Of a DNA stretch of 64,000 nucleotides, positions 8,540-16,215 are shown piece after piece. Positions within the stretch are counted from its first letter, which is position 1, and every line of letters starts with the position of its first letter. The stretch lies in contig NZ_DAMACX010000001.1 of the NCBI RefSeq assembly GCF_031998825.1, positions 62,001 to 126,000 of the forward strand. The letters run 5' to 3'. The notes below the pieces were generated by a model, which worked only from the letters and a program-made list of their open reading frames with translations, was not told the origin of the DNA and did not search any database. The stretch is from Pseudescherichia sp031998825 (GTDB lineage Bacteria > Pseudomonadota > Gammaproteobacteria > Enterobacterales > Enterobacteriaceae). Both the position numbers and the translations under genes were made by a program.

Positions 8540-8714
8540 CTTTTAGTACCTTAAATTTTATTCATATAGTGACGGAAAGAATCTATACAGCATTCTTTCA
8601 CTTAGTACCTAAGAGAATCTTCGATTAAGCCTACATTCCCGTATAGACATAAAGCGCTCCCTCAGATTCAAAGACGGGCTGATTTTAAATATATACCCTT
8701 TTGTTAGATTATAA
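8540..8714 (-). promoter_or_regulatory. Upstream region of the peptide operon
   Basis: An AT-rich leader containing two direct copies of GGTACTAA on the minus strand (8543-8550 and 8602-8609), one of them overlapping the ribosome-binding region of the peptide gene. The promoter of the leftward operon is expected here. No -35/-10 pair can be assigned with confidence. Confidence 0.35.
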
Positions 8715-8903
8715 TATTTTGTTCTCAGATTCAACCAGCAAACTAATGGCGAATTTACGGTTTTCTGGAAGACCGGTCTTGAACGAGATGGTGAGCTGAA
8801 AGTCGATTTGGGGAGCTGTACGATACGCTTCCTGCACAACATAGGCGGTAATGGACATCAGTTCGGGTCAGTAAAAGTGCCATCAAAAAAGCGCATGCAA
8901 TGA
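8715..8903 (+). pseudogene. Fragment of an unidentified protein
   Basis: An open frame without a start codon encodes a protein-like stretch (TNGEFTVFWKTGLERDG and onward) ending MQ-stop at 8903. The composition looks like real coding sequence, but no family was recognised. The sequence from 8904 to 9155 contains only short broken frames and is read as decayed DNA. Confidence 0.35.
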
Positions 8904-9155
8904 TGAACATCTTTGGTAATCACGGAAAGCAAGAAGTCTTAATACTTGCATATCTCTAACAGCAAACGTATGCACTTGATGACTACGCAGGTCATCGCCT
9001 TTAATGAAATATCTTTGCTCCAAAATTCCGTTCTAACCGCGAGCAGCATATCTGGCATGGGCCATCGGGGAACAGGTCAGCGGAAACGGCTGAAATTATC
9101 CCGCATTACGCTGGCACCAGCTTAGGGCTGGCGACCAGCTTGAAGGGAGCTTCAG

Positions 9156-10145
9156 CTATTGGTTTCTGAAGAAAGCGGTCCTTGAAAGGGTCATTTGCGT
9201 CTGGCAGTCGACCATTTTCTTGACTTCAGCATCTGTTCCCTGCATTGAAACTTTGCCGCACATGGCATCCTTAGTTTTGATCCACTGGCGCTGAGAAGGT
9301 AGTAACTCTTTTTTCTTCGCCGGCGTTAACGTGCTCCAGGTGGTATTCAAATCAGAGTCGGCATTCGCAAATGCCATTCGGGACTGATCAAGGCTGCCAG
9401 CTTTTTGTTGCTGAGGCTGCTGGTAGGATTGTTGTGGAATGGTTTGCTGAACCTGCTGCTCTGCCTTTTCTTGCGCCTGAAGCTGTGTCTGCCTCTCAAT
9501 TTGCTGATCACGCTCATACTTCGCCTGTTGCTGCGCCCTGAGTTGTGCCTGTTGTTCCGCTTCAATTTGAATCTGCTGGGCATCCTTAGCCTGCTGGATT
9601 TTCTGCTGCTCAACGATCGGGTTGATGATGGAAAGCGATGTCAGTGCAGCGGCACCCACTGATATCGGATTATCAGAAGAGGCTTTTACAAAAACGATTT
9701 TTTGATCGTCGGTCGCCTGCGCGGTGTAGGAGATGCGTTTTGAAAAGGCGTTTGCGTTGTTATCCAATGACAGGCTTTCCATTTGCTTGTCGAGATTACG
9801 GTTAAAGTTCTTTCTGTAAGCATCAGAAAGCTGGGTGTAGTCGTTGGCAGGTAAGGTCATCGTCACGGTCCCTTCACAGGTTTTCATTGTGCTGCCCGTG
9901 TCACTTGAGGTTGTGGAAATTTCAGAGATGACCAGTTTGATCTTGTCTAAAGCGCTTCGTTTGGTCTGATTAGTGACGTCAGGGTATTTGTCGACCTGTT
10001 CAGAGAGTCCTTCATAAGCAGATTTTTTTAATAAATCCATGAGAGCTGACTGGGTCATTTCAGAGGAACAACCGATCACGTCTTTTTTGTTATCACAGCC
10101 TGTAATGGCAACGGCGAGTAAGAGTGCTGAGTATTTTAATCTCAT
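9156..10145 (-). CDS. Lipoprotein with Gln-rich coiled coil and C-terminal LprI/DUF1311-like domain
   Basis: A predicted lipoprotein of 329 aa. The signal peptide MRLKYSALLLAVAITGC ends in a lipobox with Cys at residue 17. The next residue is Asp, which favours inner-membrane retention by the Lol +2 rule. Residues about 18-190 form a globular region. Residues about 180-250 are a low-complexity Gln/Ala/Glu coiled coil (repeated QQAQ-type units). The C-terminus has the LprI-like pattern of small Cys-containing helical repeats (DSDLNTTWSTL, LLPSQRQWIKTKDAMCG, DCQTQMTLSRT). LprI proteins inhibit lysozyme in some bacteria; that role here is a family-based guess. It appears monocistronic. Confidence 0.8.
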   Translation of the reverse strand: MRLKYSALLLAVAITGCDNKKDVIGCSSEMTQSALMDLLKKSAYEGLSEQVDKYPDVTNQTKRSALDKIKLVISEISTTSSDTGSTMKTCEGTVTMTLPANDYTQLSDAYRKNFNRNLDKQMESLSLDNNANAFSKRISYTAQATDDQKIVFVKASSDNPISVGAAALTSLSIINPIVEQQKIQQAKDAQQIQIEAEQQAQLRAQQQAKYERDQQIERQTQLQAQEKAEQQVQQTIPQQSYQQPQQQKAGSLDQSRMAFANADSDLNTTWSTLTPAKKKELLPSQRQWIKTKDAMCGKVSMQGTDAEVKKMVDCQTQMTLSRTAFFRNQ

Positions 10146-10994
10146 GAGTTCCCTTTAGAGTAAGGATTGGCTTTTGAGAGGCGGCCTGTAATCAGTCCGG
10201 AGGGCTAAAGTAAACAGCACTGACACTGAACGCATCACAAGCAAGGACCAAGGTGATATCGGCAAAAGCTGTGAAATCTTTAATTCAGCTGATGAGAAAG
10301 GTATGCGCAGGGTACTGTAACAATGATCCCGAAGCCGGAAAACTGCAAGGCAGGTTCTCGCTGCTGAACTTAATAAAGGTCAGGGTAAAGCCAGCGCAGG
10401 CGCACCGTTTATGACCTTTCATCTGTGCTAATCCACACAGCCGTTCAGATCGGTGGTTTCTTCGCTGGTGTATTTGTTATGGCGAGTCTCATTTGACCTA
10501 ATCCTACTTATCACCTTTATTAAAAAGGGGGGATTACTCCACCTCCGCGGAACACGATAAGAATTTCATTGAAAGTTGTTCTTGGCTCATATGACCTGCT
10601 CCCTTCAAAGCAATGCAGACCGAGCTTAGAAGCTTCCGTTTTTGGCACTAAGTGGACATTCATTGCTTTAAATCTGACTGTAGCTACTTAATCCATCCTT
10701 CCTGTTTTAGATAGTGCTGCTTTGATTTTGGTGGCATCCACCGCGGCGCAATCCTGCGGCAGGATGGAATCGAAGCGGGCGCATAAGGCGTTAACCAGGT
10801 GTGCGTGGCGAGGCGAGGCGAGGCGAGGCCTACTTGCCGATCACCACTAAGCGCATCGGCAGTTCCGGGCGTTTGATCACGGCGTCGTGATACGCGGGCA
10901 TGATGAATGAGCAGATAAGACTCAGACTTATCTGCTAAAAATATCAGCTTCTGATGGTTGTTAAGCTCCTGCCCGGATTCAGGAACCTTGCTGA
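10146..10994. other. Degenerate intergenic region with microsatellite and hairpin
   Basis: No intact gene. It contains short broken frames: minus-strand peptides near 10690-10805 (VNALCARFDSILPQDCAAV) and 10835-10900 (YHDAVIKRPELPMRLVVIGK), which look like two pieces of one decayed gene, probably of phage type. They are separated by an imperfect run of GGCGA units at about 10807-10829. A 10-bp inverted repeat (AGCAGATAAG/CTTATCTGCT, 10910-10936) has no T-tract. The sequence reads as old mobile-element debris. Confidence 0.4.
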
Positions 10995-11165
10995 CTTATT
11001 TATCTCACTGGTTTACCTCTGTACGAAACCCGCTGCAAGGCGCAGACAGCTCACCAGCTATATGACTGGTTCCGTGATGAGATAGGCATTGAGCTACGCG
11101 CCGAGCATGGCGATTACCAGCTACAGAGCTGCAAAATTCGGCCTGCGATTGTAAAAGAAGACTGA
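10995..11165 (+). pseudogene. C-terminal remnant of a phage-like protein
   Basis: An open frame with no start codon encodes 56 residues including AQTAHQLYDWFRDEIGIELR and ends IVKED-stop. It is followed at once by a terminator hairpin, which suggests the tail of a once functional gene. Its family was not recognised. Confidence 0.35.
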
Positions 11166-11185
11166 CCGCCTCCGGGCGGTTTTTG
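11165..11185 (+). terminator. Rho-independent terminator
   Basis: ACCGCC/GGGCGGT stem with a short loop followed by TTTTT, directly after the 10995-11165 remnant. Confidence 0.75.
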
Positions 11186-11317
11186 CTTCCTTTTACATTG
11201 AGTAGCCTAAGCGTTCTCATCTGTATCACCAAAATTAGTAGGATTTTCCTTAGGTTGTTGCTTTGCTGTGTTACATCTTGTAATGATTGTTGCGCCTTAA
11301 ATAACAAGCACATAACC

Positions 11318-11767
11318 ATGAAAACCTTAAAAGGGATTAGCAGCTTATTACTGCTGTTATCTGCACACAGCAACGCAGCCTGGCAAGAGCGCGAGCTCAA
11401 CACCTGGTATGAGAAAGACAAAGTTTTATACGACATCACGCAAACTGTCGATGACAATCCTGTAATGATAAGCATCGCTCAGGCTGACTATAAAACAGCT
11501 AATCTTGCTGTTTCGTATATGTCTAATGGAGGATGTTCAGACCATACCCAGTCGCTAAGAATTAATAACACCATTGTGCCTGCTGCTTATAAGTGTGTAC
11601 CGGTGGGGAAGAATAAAATTGAGCATTACATTGTCGATGACGCTGATAAGGTCAACGCCCTTGTAGGGCATCTGGAATCAGACTTTACGGCAGTGATTCA
11701 GGGAGACATCAAAGTCTGGGCGGCCAATATCAAGTCGCCGAAGTACGGAATGGCCCCGAAATTTTGA
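11318..11767 (+). CDS. Small exported protein of unknown function
   Basis: A protein of 149 aa. The ATG at 11318 is chosen because it opens a standard Sec signal peptide (MKTLKGISSLLLLLSAHSNA, cleavage after A20). The frame could extend upstream, but only into hydrophobic, Cys-rich, non-protein-like sequence. The mature part (about 129 aa) has two Cys (GGCSDH and AAYKCVP), which could form a disulfide in the periplasm. Its own terminator follows at 11784. No family was recognised. It sits among degenerate sequence and may be phage-derived. Confidence 0.6.
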   Translation: MKTLKGISSLLLLLSAHSNAAWQERELNTWYEKDKVLYDITQTVDDNPVMISIAQADYKTANLAVSYMSNGGCSDHTQSLRINNTIVPAAYKCVPVGKNKIEHYIVDDADKVNALVGHLESDFTAVIQGDIKVWAANIKSPKYGMAPKF

Positions 11768-11783
11768 CGGAACTGCTGAACGT

Positions 11784-11807
11784 AAACCGCCTACGGGCGG
11801 TTTTTTA
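11784..11807 (+). terminator. Rho-independent terminator
   Basis: AAACCGCC/GGCGGTTT with a TACG loop followed by further T residues, 17 bp after the exported-protein stop. It is almost the same hairpin as at 11165, suggesting related 3' ends. Confidence 0.85.
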
Positions 11808-11830
11808 TTGGTAGCAAAACGAGAGGCGCT

Positions 11831-11968
11831 ATGTCAGTAGAAGGCAGCTATAACCCGGGCAAGCTCCGCGAAGGTGGAACAAGCAGACCGATCGTAAATA
11901 GCAGGCATTACACAGAGGCATCCCCGGGGCACTTGATTATGAAAATTACGAGGCCCTATCATTTTTGA
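11831..11968 (+). CDS. Hypothetical 45-aa protein
   Basis: A short frame starting MSVEGSYNPGKLREGG after GAGAGG, which is a plausible ribosome-binding site 6-11 nt upstream. Its stop (TGA) overlaps the TTG start of the next frame by three bases. Too short for assignment; it could be a truncated phage gene. Confidence 0.3.
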   Translation: MSVEGSYNPGKLREGGTSRPIVNSRHYTEASPGHLIMKITRPYHF

Positions 11969-12294
11969 GGTATAGGAATAATCTCAGGCTGGTGATATTA
12001 AATAACCACAAAAAAAGTGGAGATCTGGTCTTGAAAATTTTAGGGTTAGATGAGCAAAGAACACTTCGTGGGAGTGGAGTGTTGAAGTTTTTTGAGCTTG
12101 AGCGCGTTCCAAATAGTGACTGGGTTGAGATATTTGAAAGCCTGTTCACTCAGGAAAACGAGAAGACGTGGGTTGAAGGATATTGCCTAGTCACTAGTTG
12201 CCCCACGAGTGAGGTGCCAGCCCGCCTCAAGCTGATTGAGGAAAAATGCGTTTTGGCGAATGAGCTTTTAAAGAAACGACTTCCTTCTCTGTAG
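11965..12294 (+). CDS. Hypothetical 109-aa protein
   Basis: An open frame of 109 aa from a TTG at 11965 (a later TTG at 12031 is an alternative). It encodes a charged soluble protein (segments LVLKILGLDEQRTL and WVEIFESLFTQENEKTWVEG). It lacks a signal peptide or membrane segments and matches no recognised family. Overlap with the 45-aa frame suggests coupling, or that both are fragments of one damaged gene. The stop is 26 bp before an IS3 remnant. Confidence 0.4.
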   Translation: MRYRNNLRLVILNNHKKSGDLVLKILGLDEQRTLRGSGVLKFFELERVPNSDWVEIFESLFTQENEKTWVEGYCLVTSCPTSEVPARLKLIEEKCVLANELLKKRLPSL

Positions 12295-12319
12295 CTCATC
12301 AACTTTGAAGCCGCCTACG

Positions 12320-12492
12320 TGAACTGCACCCAAACAGTTGGATACCCAACGAAATAAGGTGCAGTTTTTTATGAGCAAATATTCTCTCAGCTTTAAGCTT
12401 GAGGTTGTGCAGCACTATCTTTCCGGACCGGAAGGGCAGAAAGCGACTGCAAAACGTTTTGGTATCGATCACAGTGCCGTTCGTAAGTGGTT
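12320..12492 (+). mobile_element. Left-end fragment of an IS3-family insertion sequence
   Basis: It begins with an end-like sequence (TGAACTGCACCC), followed by an ATG at 12371 for an OrfA-type N-terminus, MSKYSLSFKLEVVQHYL, then ATAKRFGIDHSAVRKW: the helix-turn-helix of IS3-family OrfA (IS150-like group). At codon 41 it breaks off into a different coding sequence and stops at 12505. Only about 170 bp of the element remain. Confidence 0.75.
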
Positions 12493-12639
12493 TCCCTGCA
12501 CCTGACGGTGGGAGAGGAAAGCATGGTTGTAAGAGAAGGCTGTTCGGCAATAGCCCGGACTGATGAGCCGCACAGCTATGCCTGCGCGGGAGATGACGCA
12601 CTGATTTTTACCATGACGGTGAGCGAAAGGGCGCGATAA
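12493..12639 (+). pseudogene. C-terminus of a cupin-type regulator, truncated by the IS3 remnant
   Basis: The frame from 12493 to TAA at 12639 (48 codons) has cupin features: SLHLTVGEESMVVREGC, then DEPHSYACAGDDALIFTM. This is typical of the C-terminal sensor domain in XRE-cupin regulators or small cupins. Its 5' part is missing; IS3 sequence takes its place, so an IS insertion or deletion removed it. It lies next to the exporter genes it may once have regulated. Confidence 0.5.
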
Positions 12640-12678
12640 GAAAAGGAATGGCGGACTATACCGCCATCCCGTAAAGCG

Positions 12679-12993
12679 TCAGGACGCCAGTTTCATCATG
12701 ATGAGACCGGCTACGATTACTGCCGCCGCCAGTATACGCATCAGCGAGGCCGCCTCTCCCAGAAAATACAGCCCTGCGATAAACGAGCCGACTGCACCGA
12801 TCCCGGTCCAGATGGTATAGGCCGTCCCCAGCGGCAGCGAGCGCATCGCGGTCGCCAGCAGTACAAAGCTGGCTATCATGCCGGCTACGGTTACAGTCGT
12901 GTACAGCGGCCGCGTAAAGCCTTCAGACAGCTTCATTGAATACGCCCATACCACCTCAAGTACACCTGCGGCAACCAGTAATAACCACGCCAT
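12679..12993 (-). CDS. sugE: SMR-family exporter, SugE/Gdx type
   Basis: Small multidrug resistance protein of 104 aa with four membrane helices. SugE/Gdx proteins export guanidinium, and some quaternary ammonium compounds, by proton antiport. The essential membrane-embedded Glu is in GVLEVVWAYSMK, and GTAYTIWTGIGAVGSF is the second signature block. The length is exactly that of the family. It is transcribed leftward, 96 bp downstream of a LysE-family exporter gene with the same orientation, so the two may share a transcript. No guanidine riboswitch was recognised upstream. EmrE-like specificity is possible, but the WAYSMK and GIGAVGSF sequences favour the Gdx branch. Confidence 0.85.
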   Translation of the reverse strand: MAWLLLVAAGVLEVVWAYSMKLSEGFTRPLYTTVTVAGMIASFVLLATAMRSLPLGTAYTIWTGIGAVGSFIAGLYFLGEAASLMRILAAAVIVAGLIMMKLAS

Positions 12994-13089
12994 AGTTACT
13001 TCTCCTCTTAATCACCGGGTCGTCCCGTCAGAGGCCATCATTGTGCACGGGTCGTCCCGACACGGCCGGAATTTGGCAGACAGGTTTTC

Positions 13090-13728
13090 TCATCCCTGTG
13101 CAGCGGCAAGCCGGGCTGCAAAACCGATAAACAGCAGCCCTGTGAGCGAGTTGCCCAGCCTGACCAGGCGTCTGCGCGTGCCCAGCCAGCGGGCAACAGC
13201 TGCGCCGGCCAGCAGTAAAAACGTCATCCATGACAGACTGATCAACTGCAGCACTGCGCCCAGCAGGCTGAACGCGGCGGCGCTGTGTGCCGATGATGGA
13301 TCTATAAACTGAATAAAAAAAGAGACATAGAACAGAATTGACTTCGGGTTCGTTATGCTCAGCATAAACGCCTTAAGAAAGTAGTTTTCTTTCCTGATCG
13401 CCGGTACGTTACCGGCTTCCCGGGGCTGATGCAGGGCGGACCAGATGATTTTTATGCCAAGCCAGCTCAGAAAGAGAGCGCCCAGGTACTTGATGGCGGT
13501 GAAAACATGCGGGCTCGCCTGGATCAGAGTGGCTATACCGGCCCATGCCAGAAAAATAAGGAACACGTCCCCGAGCACAACGCCGGCGACGCCCCGGTAC
13601 GCGGCGCGTATTCCGCGGCTTATTCCCGTGCGCAGTACGTACAGGCTGTTGGGACCCGGGACCATTACGATAACCAGCGCGCCGGCGAGAAATGTCCAGA
13701 AATTGACCACGCCATAGTCATGAAACAT
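13090..13728 (-). CDS. leuE: LysE/RhtB-family amino-acid exporter, LeuE-like
   Basis: Inner-membrane exporter of 212 aa with about six hydrophobic segments. The sequence follows E. coli LeuE (leucine/hydrophobic amino-acid efflux) along its full length: MVPGPNSLYVLRTGIS, GDVFLIFLAWAGIATLI, SITNPKSILFYVSFFIQFID, and a C-terminal GNSLTGLLFIGFAARLA. The VPGPN and NPK motifs are family hallmarks. It lies between the SMR exporter and the convergent MocR gene. Whether the substrate is leucine is family-based inference; it may be an extra copy, because this is not the usual place of leuE. Confidence 0.8.
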   Translation of the reverse strand: MFHDYGVVNFWTFLAGALVIVMVPGPNSLYVLRTGISRGIRAAYRGVAGVVLGDVFLIFLAWAGIATLIQASPHVFTAIKYLGALFLSWLGIKIIWSALHQPREAGNVPAIRKENYFLKAFMLSITNPKSILFYVSFFIQFIDPSSAHSAAAFSLLGAVLQLISLSWMTFLLLAGAAVARWLGTRRRLVRLGNSLTGLLFIGFAARLAAAQG

Positions 13729-13790
13729 TTGTTACCTCTCTTACTGCATATGTGAAACAGGAATAGCGCCCGAACCGTGTACCGTGCCCG

Positions 13791-15098
13791 TCAGGCCGGA
13801 GTGACTGCATTACCTGACTCGCGCAGCGCGTCGGCCAGGTCCTGTGCCAGAACTTCTGACTGTTCGTCACTGAGTGAGCCTGGCGTCAGACGGATGGCGT
13901 GATGCGGCTCCGTAAGATAAAAACCTGCACCTGCGCGGACGAGCCAGCCGCGCGCTTCCATCAGTCTGACGAGCTCAGCAGGTTCATTGCGCAGCGGGAG
14001 CCAGACATTAAGCCCGTCATACTCACGGGCTGCATCCACGCCGCGTGCGTAAAGCGCCCCGAGCAGTACATTTCGCCGGTTCTGATAGAGCAGAGCCGCT
14101 TCGCTGACTTTTCGCGCCACGGCAGCGGATGACAGAGCCTCTTCCGTCATGTCCTGAAGTATATGGCTCACCCAGTGAGTACCGGAGGCCATGCGGCGGC
14201 TCAGCCTTTCAGACGTATCAGGATTACAGGCGACCAGCGCCAGCCTCAGATCGGGCCCGTAAAATTTAGAAACCGAACGCACAACGGCCCAGTTTCGCGT
14301 TTCACTGGAGATCACGTTGTAATAATCGTGCCCTGAGAGCAGCGAAAAATGGTCGTCCACGATAACCATCACGTGCGGGAACCCGGCCAGCACCGCCCTG
14401 ATTTCCGCCGCCCGCTCCGGACTCAGGCTACAGCCGGTTGGGTTATGCGCCCGGGGAGTGATAATCACCACCTGCGCCCCCTCCACCAGGATGTCATGCA
14501 GTGGGCCGGGAAGCAGGCCGTACCGGTCAACCGGTACGCCGGCCGGCACGTATCCAAGGCTGCGGATAGCATTGATGCTGCTCAGAAAGCAGGGCTCCTC
14601 GACCGCAATTTTCTCACCTGCTGTCAGATAGCCGGTGACCAGCCGCTCGACTGCGTCGATCGCCCCGTGCGTCAGGCTGAGGCCAAACGTGCCGGGAACG
14701 TCGCGGCTGAACCACTCACGGCCCGCCCTCTCAAGGCCCGGATTGATAACACCCGCACCATAGCTGCGCGGCGTCAGGCTCACGGCCTGCAGCAGCGGCG
14801 CCAGATCAGGCAGCACTGACGGCTCCGGATTGCCACCGGACACGTCAGTCAGGACAGTCTGACAGGCAGGGCCTTCCTGTTCTGTTGCCTCTTCAGCCTG
14901 TGTGATGGTTGTGCCGTAGCGCCCGTTCGTGACCGCGATGCCGGCTGCAGCCAGCTTTTTATACGCTGAGGCAACGGTGTTGCGATGTACTCCAAGCCGG
15001 ACGGCCAGCTCCCTGACGGAAGGCAGCGCGTCGCCGGGCCTGAGTCTGCCTGTACGAACCTTCTTTCTGACGGATTCAAAAATTTCGGATGCAGTCAT
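13791..15098 (-). CDS. MocR-type regulator (GntR DNA-binding domain + aminotransferase-like domain)
   Basis: A regulator of 435 aa from the ATG at 15098; the longer frame up to 15290 would run across the divergent promoter region. Residues 1-70 are a GntR winged helix (GRLRPGDALPSVRELAVRLGVHRNTVASAYKKL). The rest is a fold-type I PLP-binding domain: PRAHNPTGCSLS is the Asn/Pro loop, VDDHFSLLSG carries the Asp that contacts PLP, and SVSKFYGPDLRLA carries the Schiff-base Lys. It is divergent from a DapA-family lyase and an MFS transporter; two palindromes in the 218-bp intergenic region are likely operators. It probably senses an amino compound or PLP and controls the divergent operon. Confidence 0.88.
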   Translation of the reverse strand: MTASEIFESVRKKVRTGRLRPGDALPSVRELAVRLGVHRNTVASAYKKLAAAGIAVTNGRYGTTITQAEEATEQEGPACQTVLTDVSGGNPEPSVLPDLAPLLQAVSLTPRSYGAGVINPGLERAGREWFSRDVPGTFGLSLTHGAIDAVERLVTGYLTAGEKIAVEEPCFLSSINAIRSLGYVPAGVPVDRYGLLPGPLHDILVEGAQVVIITPRAHNPTGCSLSPERAAEIRAVLAGFPHVMVIVDDHFSLLSGHDYYNVISSETRNWAVVRSVSKFYGPDLRLALVACNPDTSERLSRRMASGTHWVSHILQDMTEEALSSAAVARKVSEAALLYQNRRNVLLGALYARGVDAAREYDGLNVWLPLRNEPAELVRLMEARGWLVRAGAGFYLTEPHHAIRLTPGSLSDEQSEVLAQDLADALRESGNAVTPA

Positions 15099-15204
15099 TT
15101 TCTTTTTCCCGGTCTCAGCGGGCCTTAAGGTATGCGTATGTTCCGGTACAGACTTACTGTCATTCAGCTGCGTGGCCCGCTGAAACCCTATACCGGTTAT
15201 AATG

Positions 15205-15224
15205 ATAATGCCTGATGGCATTAT
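15205..15224. promoter_or_regulatory. Palindrome, candidate MocR operator 1
   Basis: Perfect 8-bp arms ATAATGCC/GGCATTAT around TGAT in the divergent intergenic region. Confidence 0.6.
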
Positions 15225-15237
15225 ACTTTTTTCTCTC

Positions 15238-15259
15238 AACATTGTCATGTGACAATGTT
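15238..15259. promoter_or_regulatory. Palindrome, candidate MocR operator 2
   Basis: Perfect 10-bp arms AACATTGTCA/TGACAATGTT around TG, 58 bp before the lyase start. It is followed by T residues but lies upstream of the gene, so a regulatory role fits better than termination. Confidence 0.6.
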
Positions 15260-15316
15260 TTTTGCTGCTGCTATTATCGCCGGTATTCATTCATACCAAC
15301 CCTGCAGGAGCACTCT

Positions 15317-16210
15317 ATGTTTACTGGCCTGAGCGCCTTTCCACTGACTCCCGTCACGCCCGCCGGCTTTGATGAGCGCGGCTACATCGATATTCTTGAG
15401 CGTATTACGTCAGCCGGTGCCGATTCCATCGGCGTTCTCGGCTCAACGGGAAGTTACGCCTACCTGACGCGCAGCCAGCGCAGCCGGATAGCCGGCATCG
15501 CAAAATCGCATGCGGGTAAAATTCCGGTAATGGTCTGCGTGGGATCGGTCAGCACTGATGAGGTGCTGCGACTGGCCGATGACGCACAGAAGGCCGGGGC
15601 TGACGCGCTGCTGCTGCCGCCGGTTTCGTATCAGACGCTCAGGGACGATGAGGTTTTCGGCCTGTTTGAGACGCTTACGCAGCACGCCTCGGTGCCTGTC
15701 TGCATCTATGATAACCCGGGCACGACGCGCTTTGAATTCTCTGACGATCTGCACGGTCGCATCGCCGGGCTGCCGGGTATCAGATCCGTAAAAATCCCCG
15801 GCGTTCCGCCTTCGCCGGAAGACGCCCTGGCGCGCGTGCAGCGCCTGAAGTCGAAGCTGCCTGAAGGGGTGACGGTCGGCATCAGCGGTGATGCCAGCGC
15901 CGCCACCGGCCTTAACGCCGGCTGCGAAGTGTGGTACTCCGTCTGTGGGGGCCTGTTTCCGCATGTGGCAAAGGAAATTACCGACGCGGCGGCCCGGGGA
16001 GAGCGCGAATGCGTTGTGCAGCTCAGTGATCGTCTGCAGCCGCTCTGGAACCTGTTCCGCAGGCACGGCGGTAGCATCCGCGTCATGGCGGCCGCGGCGG
16101 GCGTGCTCGGGCTGACGGACCCGGATTGTCTGCCGCGTCCTCTGCGCCCCCTGTCCGCTGATGACATTGCAGATGTTGCTGCCGTCATCCACCGTCTTGA
16201 GCTGAGGTAA
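15317..16210 (+). CDS. DapA/NanA-family class I aldolase-lyase
   Basis: A (beta/alpha)8 Schiff-base enzyme of the dihydrodipicolinate synthase/N-acetylneuraminate lyase family, 297 aa. Substrate-carboxylate loop GSTGSYAYLT, catalytic Tyr in VCIYDNPGTTRF, Schiff-base Lys in IRSVKIPGVPPS, and GISGDASAATGL are all in place, so it should be active. True DapA normally has GTTGE in the first loop; the GSTGS here points to another keto-acid substrate. The ATG at 15317 has a CAGGAG ribosome-binding site; the longer frame is rejected. The MFS gene follows after 5 bp, so it is an enzyme-transporter operon, probably controlled by the divergent MocR regulator. Confidence 0.85.
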   Translation: MFTGLSAFPLTPVTPAGFDERGYIDILERITSAGADSIGVLGSTGSYAYLTRSQRSRIAGIAKSHAGKIPVMVCVGSVSTDEVLRLADDAQKAGADALLLPPVSYQTLRDDEVFGLFETLTQHASVPVCIYDNPGTTRFEFSDDLHGRIAGLPGIRSVKIPGVPPSPEDALARVQRLKSKLPEGVTVGISGDASAATGLNAGCEVWYSVCGGLFPHVAKEITDAAARGERECVVQLSDRLQPLWNLFRRHGGSIRVMAAAAGVLGLTDPDCLPRPLRPLSADDIADVAAVIHRLELR

Positions 16211-16215
16211 GTGGC

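Noticed and set aside
10910..10936. 10-bp inverted repeat as a terminator
   Set aside because: No T-tract on either strand and no gene ending nearby.
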